Shown piece after piece: positions 49,141 to 56,678 of a stretch of 56,678 bases of DNA (the stretch's first letter is position 1; the number at the start of each line of letters is the position of its first letter). Origin of the DNA: Phycicoccus elongatus Lp2 (lineage in GTDB: Bacteria; Actinomycetota; Actinomycetes; Actinomycetales; Dermatophilaceae); the NCBI RefSeq assembly GCF_000367525.1, contig NZ_HF570956.1, positions 1,191,684 to 1,248,361 on the forward strand, in the 5' to 3' direction. Position numbers and translations under genes: made by a program. The notes beneath the pieces were generated by a model that had not been told where the DNA came from, made no database searches, and saw only the letters and a list, made by a program, of their open reading frames with translations.

Positions 49141-51837
49141 CTACTTGATGTAGTAGCCCGCCACGTCGGAGACGAGGTTGGTCTGACCTGCGTTCATGTT
49201 GTACAGGTTGACCGACCCGCCGGTTCCGAGCTTCACCGTGACGAGGTTCGGGATGTCTTGCCACTGGGTGAAGTTGATGCTGGAGACCTGCGGGCGCACC
49301 GTTCCGGTCGGGAAGACCGTGAGGTAGCCCACCTGAGTCGGGTTGGCGATCGTCATGTTCATGACAACGGCCCCAGCGGTGGTGGCGTTGACGCCGCCGG
49401 CGCCGGCCACCTTGAGCGGAACGACCTCGAAGTTGTTGAGCATCCGAGGCGTCCCCGCCGAGAAGTCGCCCTTCGGCATACCCACGCCAGTCCTGGAGTC
49501 CAGGATCCGGGCCGGCGCCAGCGGGACGAACATTCCGGACTGCGTCGCGGTGCCGCCCAGGAAGTAGCCGTTGACGTCGACCTTCAGGTCAACAGCACCG
49601 GTTCCACCGTTCTCCAGGGTGACCTTGCCGTCGGTCCCCAACTTGACGGTGACCGCGTTGGCGACGGTCTGACCGTTCTTGAAGTTGGCGTTGGAGACGA
49701 TCGGGTTCGGTCGGGCACCGGTCGGGTAGACCGAGATGTGACCGTCGGAGGCCGGGTTGACGGCCGTGACGTTCAGGTCCACCGAACCGGCCGTGGCCGG
49801 GACGCCGCTGGCGGCACTCACGACCGGGAGGTCGATGGTGCCATTGCCGGGAACCCGGACAAAGGTGCTGCCGGCCTTGGTGGTGTCGAGGATCCGGACG
49901 GGAGCCATGGCCTGGAAGGCACCAGCCTCGGTGGTGGCCCCATCCACGTAGAAGCCCGCCACATCGGCGATCACATGGACGCTGCCGCCTGCCGAATTCT
50001 TCAACTTGACCACACCGCCGTCACCGACCTTGACGGTGACCTGGTTGGCCACGACCTGGTTCGCCACGAAGCTGAGGTTCGTGGTCTCACCCGGGTTCGC
50101 GCCGGCGGGGTAGGCCGAGATGGTGCCCGTGCCGGTCGGGTTGGCGACCGTCACGTTGAGCAGGACCGCCGAGACACCCGTGGCCGGGATGCCGCCACGT
50201 CCTGTCACCTTGAGCGACACCTCACCGTTGGCGGCGACGGCACCGCTGGGCGCGCCGTTGCCAGTGCGGGTGTCGAGCATGCGGCACGGGTCCAGCGGGT
50301 TGAACGCGCCCGCTGCCGGGATCGCCGCGGTCGCAGCGACCGTCTTGCAATCCGAGGCCGTGGCCGAGATGCCCGGGGCGTAGGTCGCATTGAGCAGGCT
50401 GATCCGACGCTGCATGAACGATGTGACCTTGTTGACCTCGCCCTGCCACGTGCTGCTGTAGCTGTTCTGGAACGGCGGGAACAACGTCCGCCCACCCAGG
50501 ATCCGCCACCTCTGGAAGTTCTTGTTCGCCGATGCACTCATGAGGGCCGTGTAGCGACCCACCTTGACCACGGACTCCTCCGTCGGGAGCTTGAGCTGCG
50601 TCTGGTAGAGGGTGGTGGCCGCCGCGGTGTACTGCGACATCTTGAAGAGGTCCTGGTACCACATCAGGCCCGAGCGGTAGGTCCCGATGTTGCGGACGTA
50701 GAGGACGCTGGCGTTTCCGCCGTAGGTCGGGTCCGTGTACGTGCCCAGGGAGGAGTCGAAGTCCCAGGTCGGCCCGGCGTTGAGCTTGGAGTTCACACTG
50801 GCATCCATCCAGAAGTAGATGCTCGAGCGGGAGATCTCCGGGTTCTCGGTGAACTCGTAGATGAAGTAGTACTTGACGAAGGAGTCGACGTCGATCAGGG
50901 ATTGGACCGTGTTCCAGTCCTTGGCGTTGAGGGCCGCCTCGAAGGCGGTCACCTTGGCCTTGAAGGCATCCCAGCCGGCCTGCACGTGAGCGGGCAGGGT
51001 GATGCTGCCACCGGACACCGTCGGGTCGGGGATGTCACCGTTGTTGGCGTCGCTGAGCACGAAGCAGTTCCCCGACGGAGAACGCCACCGCAGGGCAGAC
51101 GGCTCGGTGTCGCAGTAGTTGTTGTCCATCTCCACCAAGACGGCGCCCGGGTCCTTCAGCGGGACGCGTCGCCCACCCTCATGGACCTTCTCGGTGAGCA
51201 GGTAGTTGCCCAGGTACTCGCCGTTGACGACGAGGTCGACGAATCGCGACTGTGGGGTGTAGGGCAGGCCGTACTCAGCGGCCAGGTCCTGGGCCACCTT
51301 GTTCCTGATGAGCGAAGCGTCACCATGGTTGGCCAGAAGGATCCAGGTCTTTCCCGAGCCCATGCCCAGGACGTCGCGGCCGGCCGACAGCTTGAGCTGG
51401 TAGGGACGCTTGCTCACGGCCGATGAGCTGAAGGTCACCCCGCCCTGGGACTGGGTCCACGCAGAGAAGGTGTGGAGGAGGGGCAAGGTCTTCCACGTGT
51501 AGTTGCCCCGCCCGCGGATCTCGCCCTGACCGGAGTCGACGAAGTTGTTCAGGGGGTTCAGGGGGTCAACGACCTCGGTCGTGGTGAAGGCACCGATGGT
51601 GTGACTGCCACTTCCGTTGACCGCTGACCACGCGGCGCTCCCCGAACTTGGGGTGACGGGGGCGCCGGCGTAGTTGGTGCGGTAGTAGCCGCCAGTGGTG
51701 TCCACGTACACCGTCGGGACGTTTGCCGTCTGTGCCGCACGGGCCGCTTGGGCAGTCGGCGCCACCAGGAGCAGGCCGGTGACGGCCAAGGCTGTGGTGG
51801 CGAGAAGGACGACTGCCCTTCGCATGGTCTGGATCAT
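49141..51837 (-). CDS. Secreted CotH kinase family protein with three C-terminal repeat domains
   Basis: 898 residues. Signal peptide AVVLLATTALAVTGLLLVAP, cleavage likely after AQA (about residue 31). The CotH kinase domain (about 95-500) shows IRGRGNYTWKTL, KRPYQLKLSAG, LLANHGDASLIRNKVAQDLA, GEYLGNYLLTEKVHEGG, VKYYFIYEFTEN and the metal-binding TWDFDSSLGTY. Spore-coat CotH phosphorylates proteins with ATP; this organism shows no sign of sporulation here. Three domains of about 120 residues follow, each starting near CRMLDTRTG / VRILDTTKAG / ARILDSRTGVG and ending VAGFYV / VNGYFL / VAGYYIK, a unit common in actinobacterial surface proteins. GAAAGG precedes the ATG. Confidence 0.92.
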   Translation of the reverse strand: MIQTMRRAVVLLATTALAVTGLLLVAPTAQAARAAQTANVPTVYVDTTGGYYRTNYAGAPVTPSSGSAAWSAVNGSGSHTIGAFTTTEVVDPLNPLNNFVDSGQGEIRGRGNYTWKTLPLLHTFSAWTQSQGGVTFSSSAVSKRPYQLKLSAGRDVLGMGSGKTWILLANHGDASLIRNKVAQDLAAEYGLPYTPQSRFVDLVVNGEYLGNYLLTEKVHEGGRRVPLKDPGAVLVEMDNNYCDTEPSALRWRSPSGNCFVLSDANNGDIPDPTVSGGSITLPAHVQAGWDAFKAKVTAFEAALNAKDWNTVQSLIDVDSFVKYYFIYEFTENPEISRSSIYFWMDASVNSKLNAGPTWDFDSSLGTYTDPTYGGNASVLYVRNIGTYRSGLMWYQDLFKMSQYTAAATTLYQTQLKLPTEESVVKVGRYTALMSASANKNFQRWRILGGRTLFPPFQNSYSSTWQGEVNKVTSFMQRRISLLNATYAPGISATASDCKTVAATAAIPAAGAFNPLDPCRMLDTRTGNGAPSGAVAANGEVSLKVTGRGGIPATGVSAVLLNVTVANPTGTGTISAYPAGANPGETTNLSFVANQVVANQVTVKVGDGGVVKLKNSAGGSVHVIADVAGFYVDGATTEAGAFQAMAPVRILDTTKAGSTFVRVPGNGTIDLPVVSAASGVPATAGSVDLNVTAVNPASDGHISVYPTGARPNPIVSNANFKNGQTVANAVTVKLGTDGKVTLENGGTGAVDLKVDVNGYFLGGTATQSGMFVPLAPARILDSRTGVGMPKGDFSAGTPRMLNNFEVVPLKVAGAGGVNATTAGAVVMNMTIANPTQVGYLTVFPTGTVRPQVSSINFTQWQDIPNLVTVKLGTGGSVNLYNMNAGQTNLVSDVAGYYIK

Positions 51838-52071
51838 GGGGACCTTTCAAGGTTTGGTCAAAACGCCGTGCGGCACCGAGCCCGAGGTGTCGGCCGGTGC
51901 ATCCGTTGCCCCCTCGGGAGCACGAAACGTTCGCAGAATACTCGTGGAAAGCCCACAGGTGGAACCCGTTCTGATATGTCGAGACGGTGAACAGAAGGGG
52001 TCGCGTGGTCTCTCAGCGCCCCGCCAAGCACCCGCGTCGGCGTCAGTCACGGGCAAACTAGACTCCGGTTC

Positions 52072-52368
52072 ATGGCTGAACTCACCCGCGACGCCGTCGA
52101 ACACCTGGCTCGACTGGCCCGCATCGACCTTGATGAATCCGAGCTCAACCGGATGGTCGGCGAACTCGGCGTCATCCTCGAATCGGTCGCCACGGTGCAG
52201 CAGGCGCCCACCGAGGCCGTCACCCCGATGTCGCACCCGATGCCACTGGTCAATGTGACGCGACCTGACCAGATCAGGCCATCGCTGACGCCACAGGAAG
52301 CGCTCGCCGGCGCCCCTGAGTCCGACGCGCAGCGGTTCAGCGTGCCCCGAATCCTCGACGAAGACTGA
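52072..52368 (+). CDS. gatC: Asp/Glu-tRNA amidotransferase subunit C
   Basis: 98 residues, the usual GatC length. It stabilises the GatA-GatB complex that converts mischarged Glu-tRNA(Gln) and Asp-tRNA(Asn). [18 protein letters not shown] at the N-terminus and [20 protein letters not shown] at the C-terminus are typical. First gene of the gatCAB operon. The 234-bp gap before it, opposite the CotH start, shows no feature I can name beyond likely divergent promoters. Confidence 0.95.
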   Translation: MAELTRDAVEHLARLARIDLDESELNRMVGELGVILESVATVQQAPTEAVTPMSHPMPLVNVTRPDQIRPSLTPQEALAGAPESDAQRFSVPRILDED

Positions 52369-52382
52369 GAGCCACTCCCGAG

Positions 52383-53945
52383 ATGACCGACCTGACCCGG
52401 GCCAGCGCTGCTGAACTGGCCGATCTGATGGCGCGCGGCGAGACGACCTCCCGTGAGATCACCACTGCCCTTCTCGAGCGGACCGAGGCCGTCGACGGAG
52501 CCGTCCACTCCTACCTCCACGTCGACCGCGACGGCGCTCTCGCGACGGCCGATGCCGTCGACCGCCGACGAGCTGCCGGAGAGACACTCCACGCGCTCGC
52601 GGGTGTCCCCATCGCGGTCAAGGACGTCATGACGACGACCGGTCTGCCGACGACGTGCGGGTCCCGAATTCTCCAGGGGTGGGTGCCACCCTATGACGCG
52701 ACGGTCGTCGCGCGGATCAAGGCCGCCGGACTGCCGATCCTCGGCAAGACGAACATGGACGAGTTCGCCATGGGCTCCTCCACCGAGCACAGCGCCTATG
52801 GGCCCAGCCACAACCCGTGGGACCTCGACCGCATCCCCGGTGGCTCCGGTGGCGGTTCCAGCTCGGTGCTCGCCTCTTTCCAGGCCCCGCTCGCGACCGG
52901 CACCGACACCGGCGGCTCGATCCGCCAGCCGGCCGCGGTGACCGGCACGGTCGGCACCAAGCCGACCTACGGCGGGGTCTCGCGCTACGGCCTGATTGCC
53001 CTCGCCTCCTCGCTCGACCAGGCCGGCCCGTGCGCGCGCACGGTCCTGGACACGGCGATGTTGCACGAGTTGATGGCCGGCCACGACCCGTTGGACTCGA
53101 CCTCGATCGATGCTCCGGTGCCGCCGATCGTCGAGGCCGCGCGTCGCGCCGACGTCAGGGGCATGCGCATCGGCATCGTCCGAGAGCTGACCGGCGAGGG
53201 ATTCCAGGCCGGCGTGCAGCAGCGCTTCGACGAGGCCGTGCAGCACTTGGTCGACGCAGGCGCGGAGGTGGTCGAGGTCTCGTGTCCGTCGTTCACCTAC
53301 GCGCTCGCGACCTACTACCTCATCCTCCCGAGCGAGGCGAGCAGCAACCTGGCGAAGTTCGACGCCATGCGTTACGGCCTGCGCGTGGCGCCGCGCGATG
53401 TCGACGACCCGAGTGCTGAGCAGGTCATGGCAGCCACCCGTGACGCCGGCTTCGGCGACGAGGTCAAGCGCCGCATCATCCTGGGCACCTATGCCCTCTC
53501 GAGCGGCTACTACGACGCCTACTACGGCTCCGCCCAGAAGGTTCGCCGACTCATCGCCGACGACTTCGCATCCGCCTTCGAGCGCGCCGACGTGCTGGTC
53601 TCGCCCACGGCGCCGACGACCGCCTTCCGTCTGGGTGCCAAGATCGACGACCCGCTGGCGATGTACCTCAACGACATCGCGACGATCCCGGCGAACCTGG
53701 CGGGCATTCCCGGGATGTCGGTGCCCAGCGGGCTCGCGGACGAGGACGGCCTCCCGGCCGGCTTCCAGATCCTCGCCCCGGCGATGGCCGACGACCGTCT
53801 GTATGCCGTGGGCGCGGCCCTTGAGCAGCGCCTCCACGCGGTGTGGGGCGGGCCGCTGCTCGATCGCATCCCGGACCTGCTTGCGTCCGCGCCAACGACA
53901 CCTATGGCGACGCCGCACGCGGACGCCACGACGAAGGGGGCCTGA
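52383..53945 (+). CDS. gatA: Asp/Glu-tRNA amidotransferase subunit A
   Basis: 520 residues. Glutaminase subunit, amidase-signature family. The catalytic triad is visible as Lys80 in [12 protein letters not shown], cis-Ser155 in [11 protein letters not shown] and Ser179 in [12 protein letters not shown]. The C-terminal [16 protein letters not shown] and [10 protein letters not shown] complete the family pattern. It starts 14 bases after gatC and ends one base before gatB. It releases ammonia from glutamine that is passed to GatB. Confidence 0.96.
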   Translation: MTDLTRASAAELADLMARGETTSREITTALLERTEAVDGAVHSYLHVDRDGALATADAVDRRRAAGETLHALAGVPIAVKDVMTTTGLPTTCGSRILQGWVPPYDATVVARIKAAGLPILGKTNMDEFAMGSSTEHSAYGPSHNPWDLDRIPGGSGGGSSSVLASFQAPLATGTDTGGSIRQPAAVTGTVGTKPTYGGVSRYGLIALASSLDQAGPCARTVLDTAMLHELMAGHDPLDSTSIDAPVPPIVEAARRADVRGMRIGIVRELTGEGFQAGVQQRFDEAVQHLVDAGAEVVEVSCPSFTYALATYYLILPSEASSNLAKFDAMRYGLRVAPRDVDDPSAEQVMAATRDAGFGDEVKRRIILGTYALSSGYYDAYYGSAQKVRRLIADDFASAFERADVLVSPTAPTTAFRLGAKIDDPLAMYLNDIATIPANLAGIPGMSVPSGLADEDGLPAGFQILAPAMADDRLYAVGAALEQRLHAVWGGPLLDRIPDLLASAPTTPMATPHADATTKGA

Positions 53946-53946
53946 G

Positions 53947-55473
53947 ATGAGCGCTGGCGACACCGAGGCCCTGATGGGCTACGACGACGTCCTCGCGGCA
54001 TACGACCCGGCCTTGGGCCTGGAGGTGCACGTCGAACTCGGGACCAACACCAAGATGTTCTGCGGTTGCGCGACCACCTTCGGCGCCGAGCCGAACACCC
54101 AGGTCTGCCCGGTCTGCCTCGGCCTGCCCGGGGCGCTCCCCGTCGTCAATGCCATCGGCGTCGAATCGGCGATCCGCATCGGTTTGGCCCTCAACTGCGA
54201 GATTGCGACGTGGTCCCGCTTCGCGCGCAAGAACTACTTCTATCCGGACATGCCGAAGAACTTCCAGACCTCGCAGTACGACGAGCCGATCGCCTTCGGT
54301 GGTCACCTCGACGTCGACCTCGAGGATGGCACCGTGTTCCGCGTCGAGATCGAGCGAGCCCACATGGAGGAGGACACCGGCAAGTCACTCCACGTCGGAG
54401 GAGCGACCGGGCGGATCCACGGCGCGACCCACTCGCTCGTGGACTACAACCGGGCGGGCATCCCGCTCATCGAGATCGTCACCAAGCCGATCGTCGGCGC
54501 GGGGGAGCGCGCGCCGGACGTGGCGCGCGCCTATGTCGCCACGCTGCGCGACCTGCTCAAGGCCCTGGGCGTCTCGGACGTGAAGATGGAGCAGGGCTCC
54601 ATGCGCTGCGACGTCAACCTTTCGTTGTCCCCCAAGGGGTCTGGCGTCCTGGGCACACGCACCGAGACCAAGAACGTCAACTCGCTACGGTCGGTCGAAC
54701 GCGCCGTGCGCTACGAGATGTGTCGGCATGGCGCGATCCTTGCGAGCGGTGGCTCGATCCTGCAGGAGACCCGCCACTGGCACGAGGACACCGGCATCAC
54801 GACGAGCGGTCGCGAGAAGTCCGACGCCGAGGACTATCGCTACTTCCCCGAGCCCGACCTGGTGCCGATCGCGCCTGCGCGGGACTGGGTCGAGGAGTTG
54901 CGTGCCACCCTGCCCGAGCCGCCGGCCCAGCGGCGCAAGCGACTGCAGGCGGCGTACTCCTACTCGGACCTGGAGATGCGCGACGTCCTCAACGCCGGTC
55001 TGCTCGACCTCATCGAGGAGACGGTCACCGCCGGTGGCTCGCCGGCGGCGGCGCGCAAGTGGTGGTCCGGTGAGGTGGCCCGTCGAGCCAATGCCGACGG
55101 CCAGGACGTCCCCTCGTATGCAGCGGGCCTTGGTGTCGGCCCGGCCCAGGTCGTGGAGTTGGAGACTCTGGTGACCAGTGGCCGCCTCAACGATGCGATG
55201 GCTCGTCAGGCGTGGGAGGGTGTCCTCGACGGCGAAGGGTCGCCGACCGCCGTGGCTGATGCCCGTGGGCTGCAGCTGAATCAGGACAGTGGGGCTCTCG
55301 AGACCGCCGTCGACGCGGTCATTGCCGCCAATCCCGAGGTCGCGGAGAAGATCCGCGATGGCAAGGTGCAGGCAGTCGGGGCTCTCATCGGCCAGGTGAT
55401 GAAGGAGATGCGGGGCCAGGGTGATGCTGCCGCCGCGCGCGCTCTCATCCTGTCGCGACTGGGTCAGGCCTGA
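53947..55473 (+). CDS. gatB: Asp/Glu-tRNA amidotransferase subunit B
   Basis: 508 residues. Kinase/amidotransferase subunit that activates the mischarged tRNA. The zinc-binding cysteines lie in [10 protein letters not shown] and [52 protein letters not shown] and the YqeY-like C-terminal tail ([20 protein letters not shown]) are all present. The ATG at 53947 immediately follows the gatA stop. Ends the operon at the hairpin at 55501-55542. Confidence 0.97.
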   Translation: MSAGDTEALMGYDDVLAAYDPALGLEVHVELGTNTKMFCGCATTFGAEPNTQVCPVCLGLPGALPVVNAIGVESAIRIGLALNCEIATWSRFARKNYFYPDMPKNFQTSQYDEPIAFGGHLDVDLEDGTVFRVEIERAHMEEDTGKSLHVGGATGRIHGATHSLVDYNRAGIPLIEIVTKPIVGAGERAPDVARAYVATLRDLLKALGVSDVKMEQGSMRCDVNLSLSPKGSGVLGTRTETKNVNSLRSVERAVRYEMCRHGAILASGGSILQETRHWHEDTGITTSGREKSDAEDYRYFPEPDLVPIAPARDWVEELRATLPEPPAQRRKRLQAAYSYSDLEMRDVLNAGLLDLIEETVTAGGSPAAARKWWSGEVARRANADGQDVPSYAAGLGVGPAQVVELETLVTSGRLNDAMARQAWEGVLDGEGSPTAVADARGLQLNQDSGALETAVDAVIAANPEVAEKIRDGKVQAVGALIGQVMKEMRGQGDAAAARALILSRLGQA

Positions 55474-55500
55474 CCTGATCCGCCGGCGAGAAGCCGGACC

Positions 55501-55542
55501 TGCCGCGGGGCCGGGTTCCGATCGGACCCCGGCCCCACGGCA
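55501..55542. terminator. Hairpin between gatB and DUF937 genes
   Basis: Arms around GGGGCCGGG and its complement extend to about 20 bp with two mismatches and a 2-base centre. Lies between convergent genes. The right edge forms the CGGCATAC octamer at 55538-55545. Confidence 0.7.
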
Positions 55543-55549
55543 TACCAAA

Positions 55550-56206
55550 TCAGCGGCGGCCGCCGCCGAGCAGGCCACCGAGGATGTCGGTGATGATGCT
55601 GCCGCCCGAGGGGACGCTTTGTTGCTGCGGCGCCTGCGTGGTGCTGCCGCCGCCGACGGCCGACCCGAGCACGTCCTTGAGCAGGTCGTCGAGCGAACCG
55701 GGGCCGGCGCTCTGGCCCTGCGACTGGGTCTGCGTGGGCAGGCTGGGGGCGGTGCTCTGGGTGGAGCTGCCGCCGGACTGGCCCATCTTTCCGAAGACCT
55801 GGTTGGCGATGTAGGACAGGACGATCGGCGCGAGGATCGGGATGAGCTTCTTGATGAGAGCCGAGCCGATCCCGCTGCCCGCTCCGGCTGCGCCGCCCCC
55901 GAGACCACCGAGCTGATTGGCGACAGCATCCTGCTGGTCGCCGAAGATGTGACCCGCGATCGCCGCCCCATCCTGGGTGTCGATCTGGGAGAGGTCGATT
56001 CCCCCGCTGAGGAGGTCGTTGTTGTGTTGGCCGAGCGCGCTCAGGATCGAAGAGGCTCCGCCGTCGCCCGCGTTGGCCTGCAGGCCCCCGAGCAGCGCGG
56101 GGAGAACGGCGGCGCTGGCAGCCTGGACCTGCTGGGGGTCGGCGCCGAGTTGGTCGGCCAGTTGGTCGATGGGGAGCTGACCGAGGATGTCGTCAATGGC
56201 TGACAT
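55550..56206 (-). CDS. DUF937 domain-containing protein
   Basis: 218 residues from the ATG at 56206, with GGAAGG upstream; the long in-frame upstream extension is out of character and was rejected. The N-terminal and central part (ILGQLPIDQLADQLGADPQQ, AAVLPALLGGLQANA, GAAIAGHIFGDQQDAVANQL, LIPILAPIVLSYIANQVFG) matches DUF937, an alpha-helical bundle of unknown function. A Ser/Gln/Gly-rich low-complexity linker follows, ending in a short helix SIITDILGGLLGGGRR. The same protein type is frequent in actinobacteria and bacteria with YidB-like genes. No signal peptide. Confidence 0.88.
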   Translation of the reverse strand: MSAIDDILGQLPIDQLADQLGADPQQVQAASAAVLPALLGGLQANAGDGGASSILSALGQHNNDLLSGGIDLSQIDTQDGAAIAGHIFGDQQDAVANQLGGLGGGAAGAGSGIGSALIKKLIPILAPIVLSYIANQVFGKMGQSGGSSTQSTAPSLPTQTQSQGQSAGPGSLDDLLKDVLGSAVGGGSTTQAPQQQSVPSGGSIITDILGGLLGGGRR

Positions 56207-56440
56207 GGGGGACCTTCCGTGACGTTGTGCGTGGGCCAGTGCCCACGTCAGATCTGAACCTAACCCGGATGCCGCCCCTTCGGGAGCGGTGGGATTGGCC
56301 GGGCGCTGTGGGTTCAGCGTCGGCTCAGGAGGCGACGTGGTGGGCGGGTGCTGCGCGGGCGCGAATCGGGGACGTGATCCATGAGGCATCTGCGCCGTGG
56401 TGGGCTGACAACCGCCGCTGCTCGGAGCAAGATCGTTGGT

Positions 56441-56678
56441 ATGACCACTGCTGCCGAAGACCGCGTCCTCGTCCTCGTCCGTCATGCGGAGGCCGGTGGA
56501 GCGAATCCGGGATCGAGCGACATCGAACGTGAACTCACAGAGGGCGGCGTGCAGGACGCCGAGGCTGCGGGGAGATGGCTGCACGATTTGGGCATGGGCA
56601 TTGACGAGGTGTTGTGCTCGGCGAGCACGCGGACCCAGCAGACCGCCGAGGCGATGTGGAGTGGTGGGGGGGGGGGGG
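56441..56678 (+). CDS. Histidine phosphatase family protein, SixA-like (5' part only)
   Basis: About 75 residues of a gene cut by the contig end. It starts MTTAAEDRVLVLVRHAEAGG, with the catalytic RHA motif of phosphoglycerate-mutase-like histidine phosphatases, then LTEGGVQDAEAAGRWLHDLG and VLCSASTRTQQTAEAM, as in SixA. SixA removes phosphate from phosphohistidine proteins. The last five codons are a run of G and should not be believed. The 234-bp gap to the divergent DUF937 gene shows no other feature. Confidence 0.8.
   Translation, partial: MTTAAEDRVLVLVRHAEAGGANPGSSDIERELTEGGVQDAEAAGRWLHDLGMGIDEVLCSASTRTQQTAEAMWSGGGGG
56666..56678 (+). other. Terminal poly-G run (contig end artefact)
   Basis: Thirteen consecutive G end the window, inside the SixA-like coding region, where the family would not have poly-glycine. 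Most simply a sequencing or assembly artefact at a contig end. Confidence 0.8.

Noticed and set aside
49126-51426. 766-residue plus-strand open frame opposite CotH
   Set aside because: Shadow; the minus-strand product has signal peptide, kinase and repeat domains.
52047-53963. 638-residue minus-strand open frame opposite gatC-gatA
   Set aside because: Shadow of the conserved amidotransferase genes.

Overview
This 56.7 kb window is GC-rich (roughly two thirds or more G+C), uses GTG starts often, and packs genes with ATGA/GTGA overlaps. It fits an actinobacterium. The TreS-Mak-GlgE-GlgB route to alpha-glucan and the general gene style suggest a Micrococcales member, possibly Intrasporangiaceae-like; that placement is inference. 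It looks like one assembly contig: it begins inside a repeat that has two more copies nearby and ends in 13 consecutive G.

Layout. 1-1130: a DUF559/AbiEi-type nuclease-like gene bracketed by inverted repeats. 1154-16814: an alpha-glucan/trehalose block on the minus strand (treS with a 2-nt frameshift, maltokinase mak, glgB, pgm; and glgX-glgE), with glgP divergent on the plus strand and a second DUF559/AbiEi-type gene inserted between long palindromes. 16850-24029: YbjN-like protein, enoyl-CoA hydratase, etfB-etfA, a 48-residue membrane protein, then a tightly coupled MFS exporter / cysteine desulfurase / mnmA operon. 24176-33036: pirin, FMN split-barrel protein, MetE-like protein, EamA transporter, small membrane protein, acyl-CoA ligase, a DinB-like pseudogene, and an ABC transporter pair. 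33146-35553: an acyltransferase SGNH remnant and ligA. 35564-51837: an envelope/surface block with two phosphoesterases, a GT2-GtrA protein, a phosphodiester glycosidase, a DUF4956-VTC-lipoprotein operon, three large glycan-assembly proteins (one with five unusual WY repeats) and a CotH kinase. 52072-55473: gatCAB. 55550-end: a DUF937 protein and the start of a SixA-like phosphatase cut by the contig end.

How genes work together. Pgm interconverts glucose 1- and 6-phosphate; TreS makes maltose from trehalose; Mak phosphorylates it to maltose 1-phosphate; GlgE extends glucan with it; GlgB branches; GlgX and GlgP degrade. DUF4956, VTC and CotH proteins are a recurrent trio linked to phosphoryl/polyphosphate chemistry at the envelope, here sitting near glycosyltransferases.

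The strongest unexplained signals are (1) a non-palindromic octamer, GTATGCCG/CGGCATAC, present about 48 times by manual count where about two are expected, in coding DNA in several frames and in terminator hairpins, like an uptake or architecture signal; (2) two DUF559-type genes each bracketed by a pair of matching repeats, resembling a mobile unit; and (3) a perfect 52-bp palindrome with no spacer.
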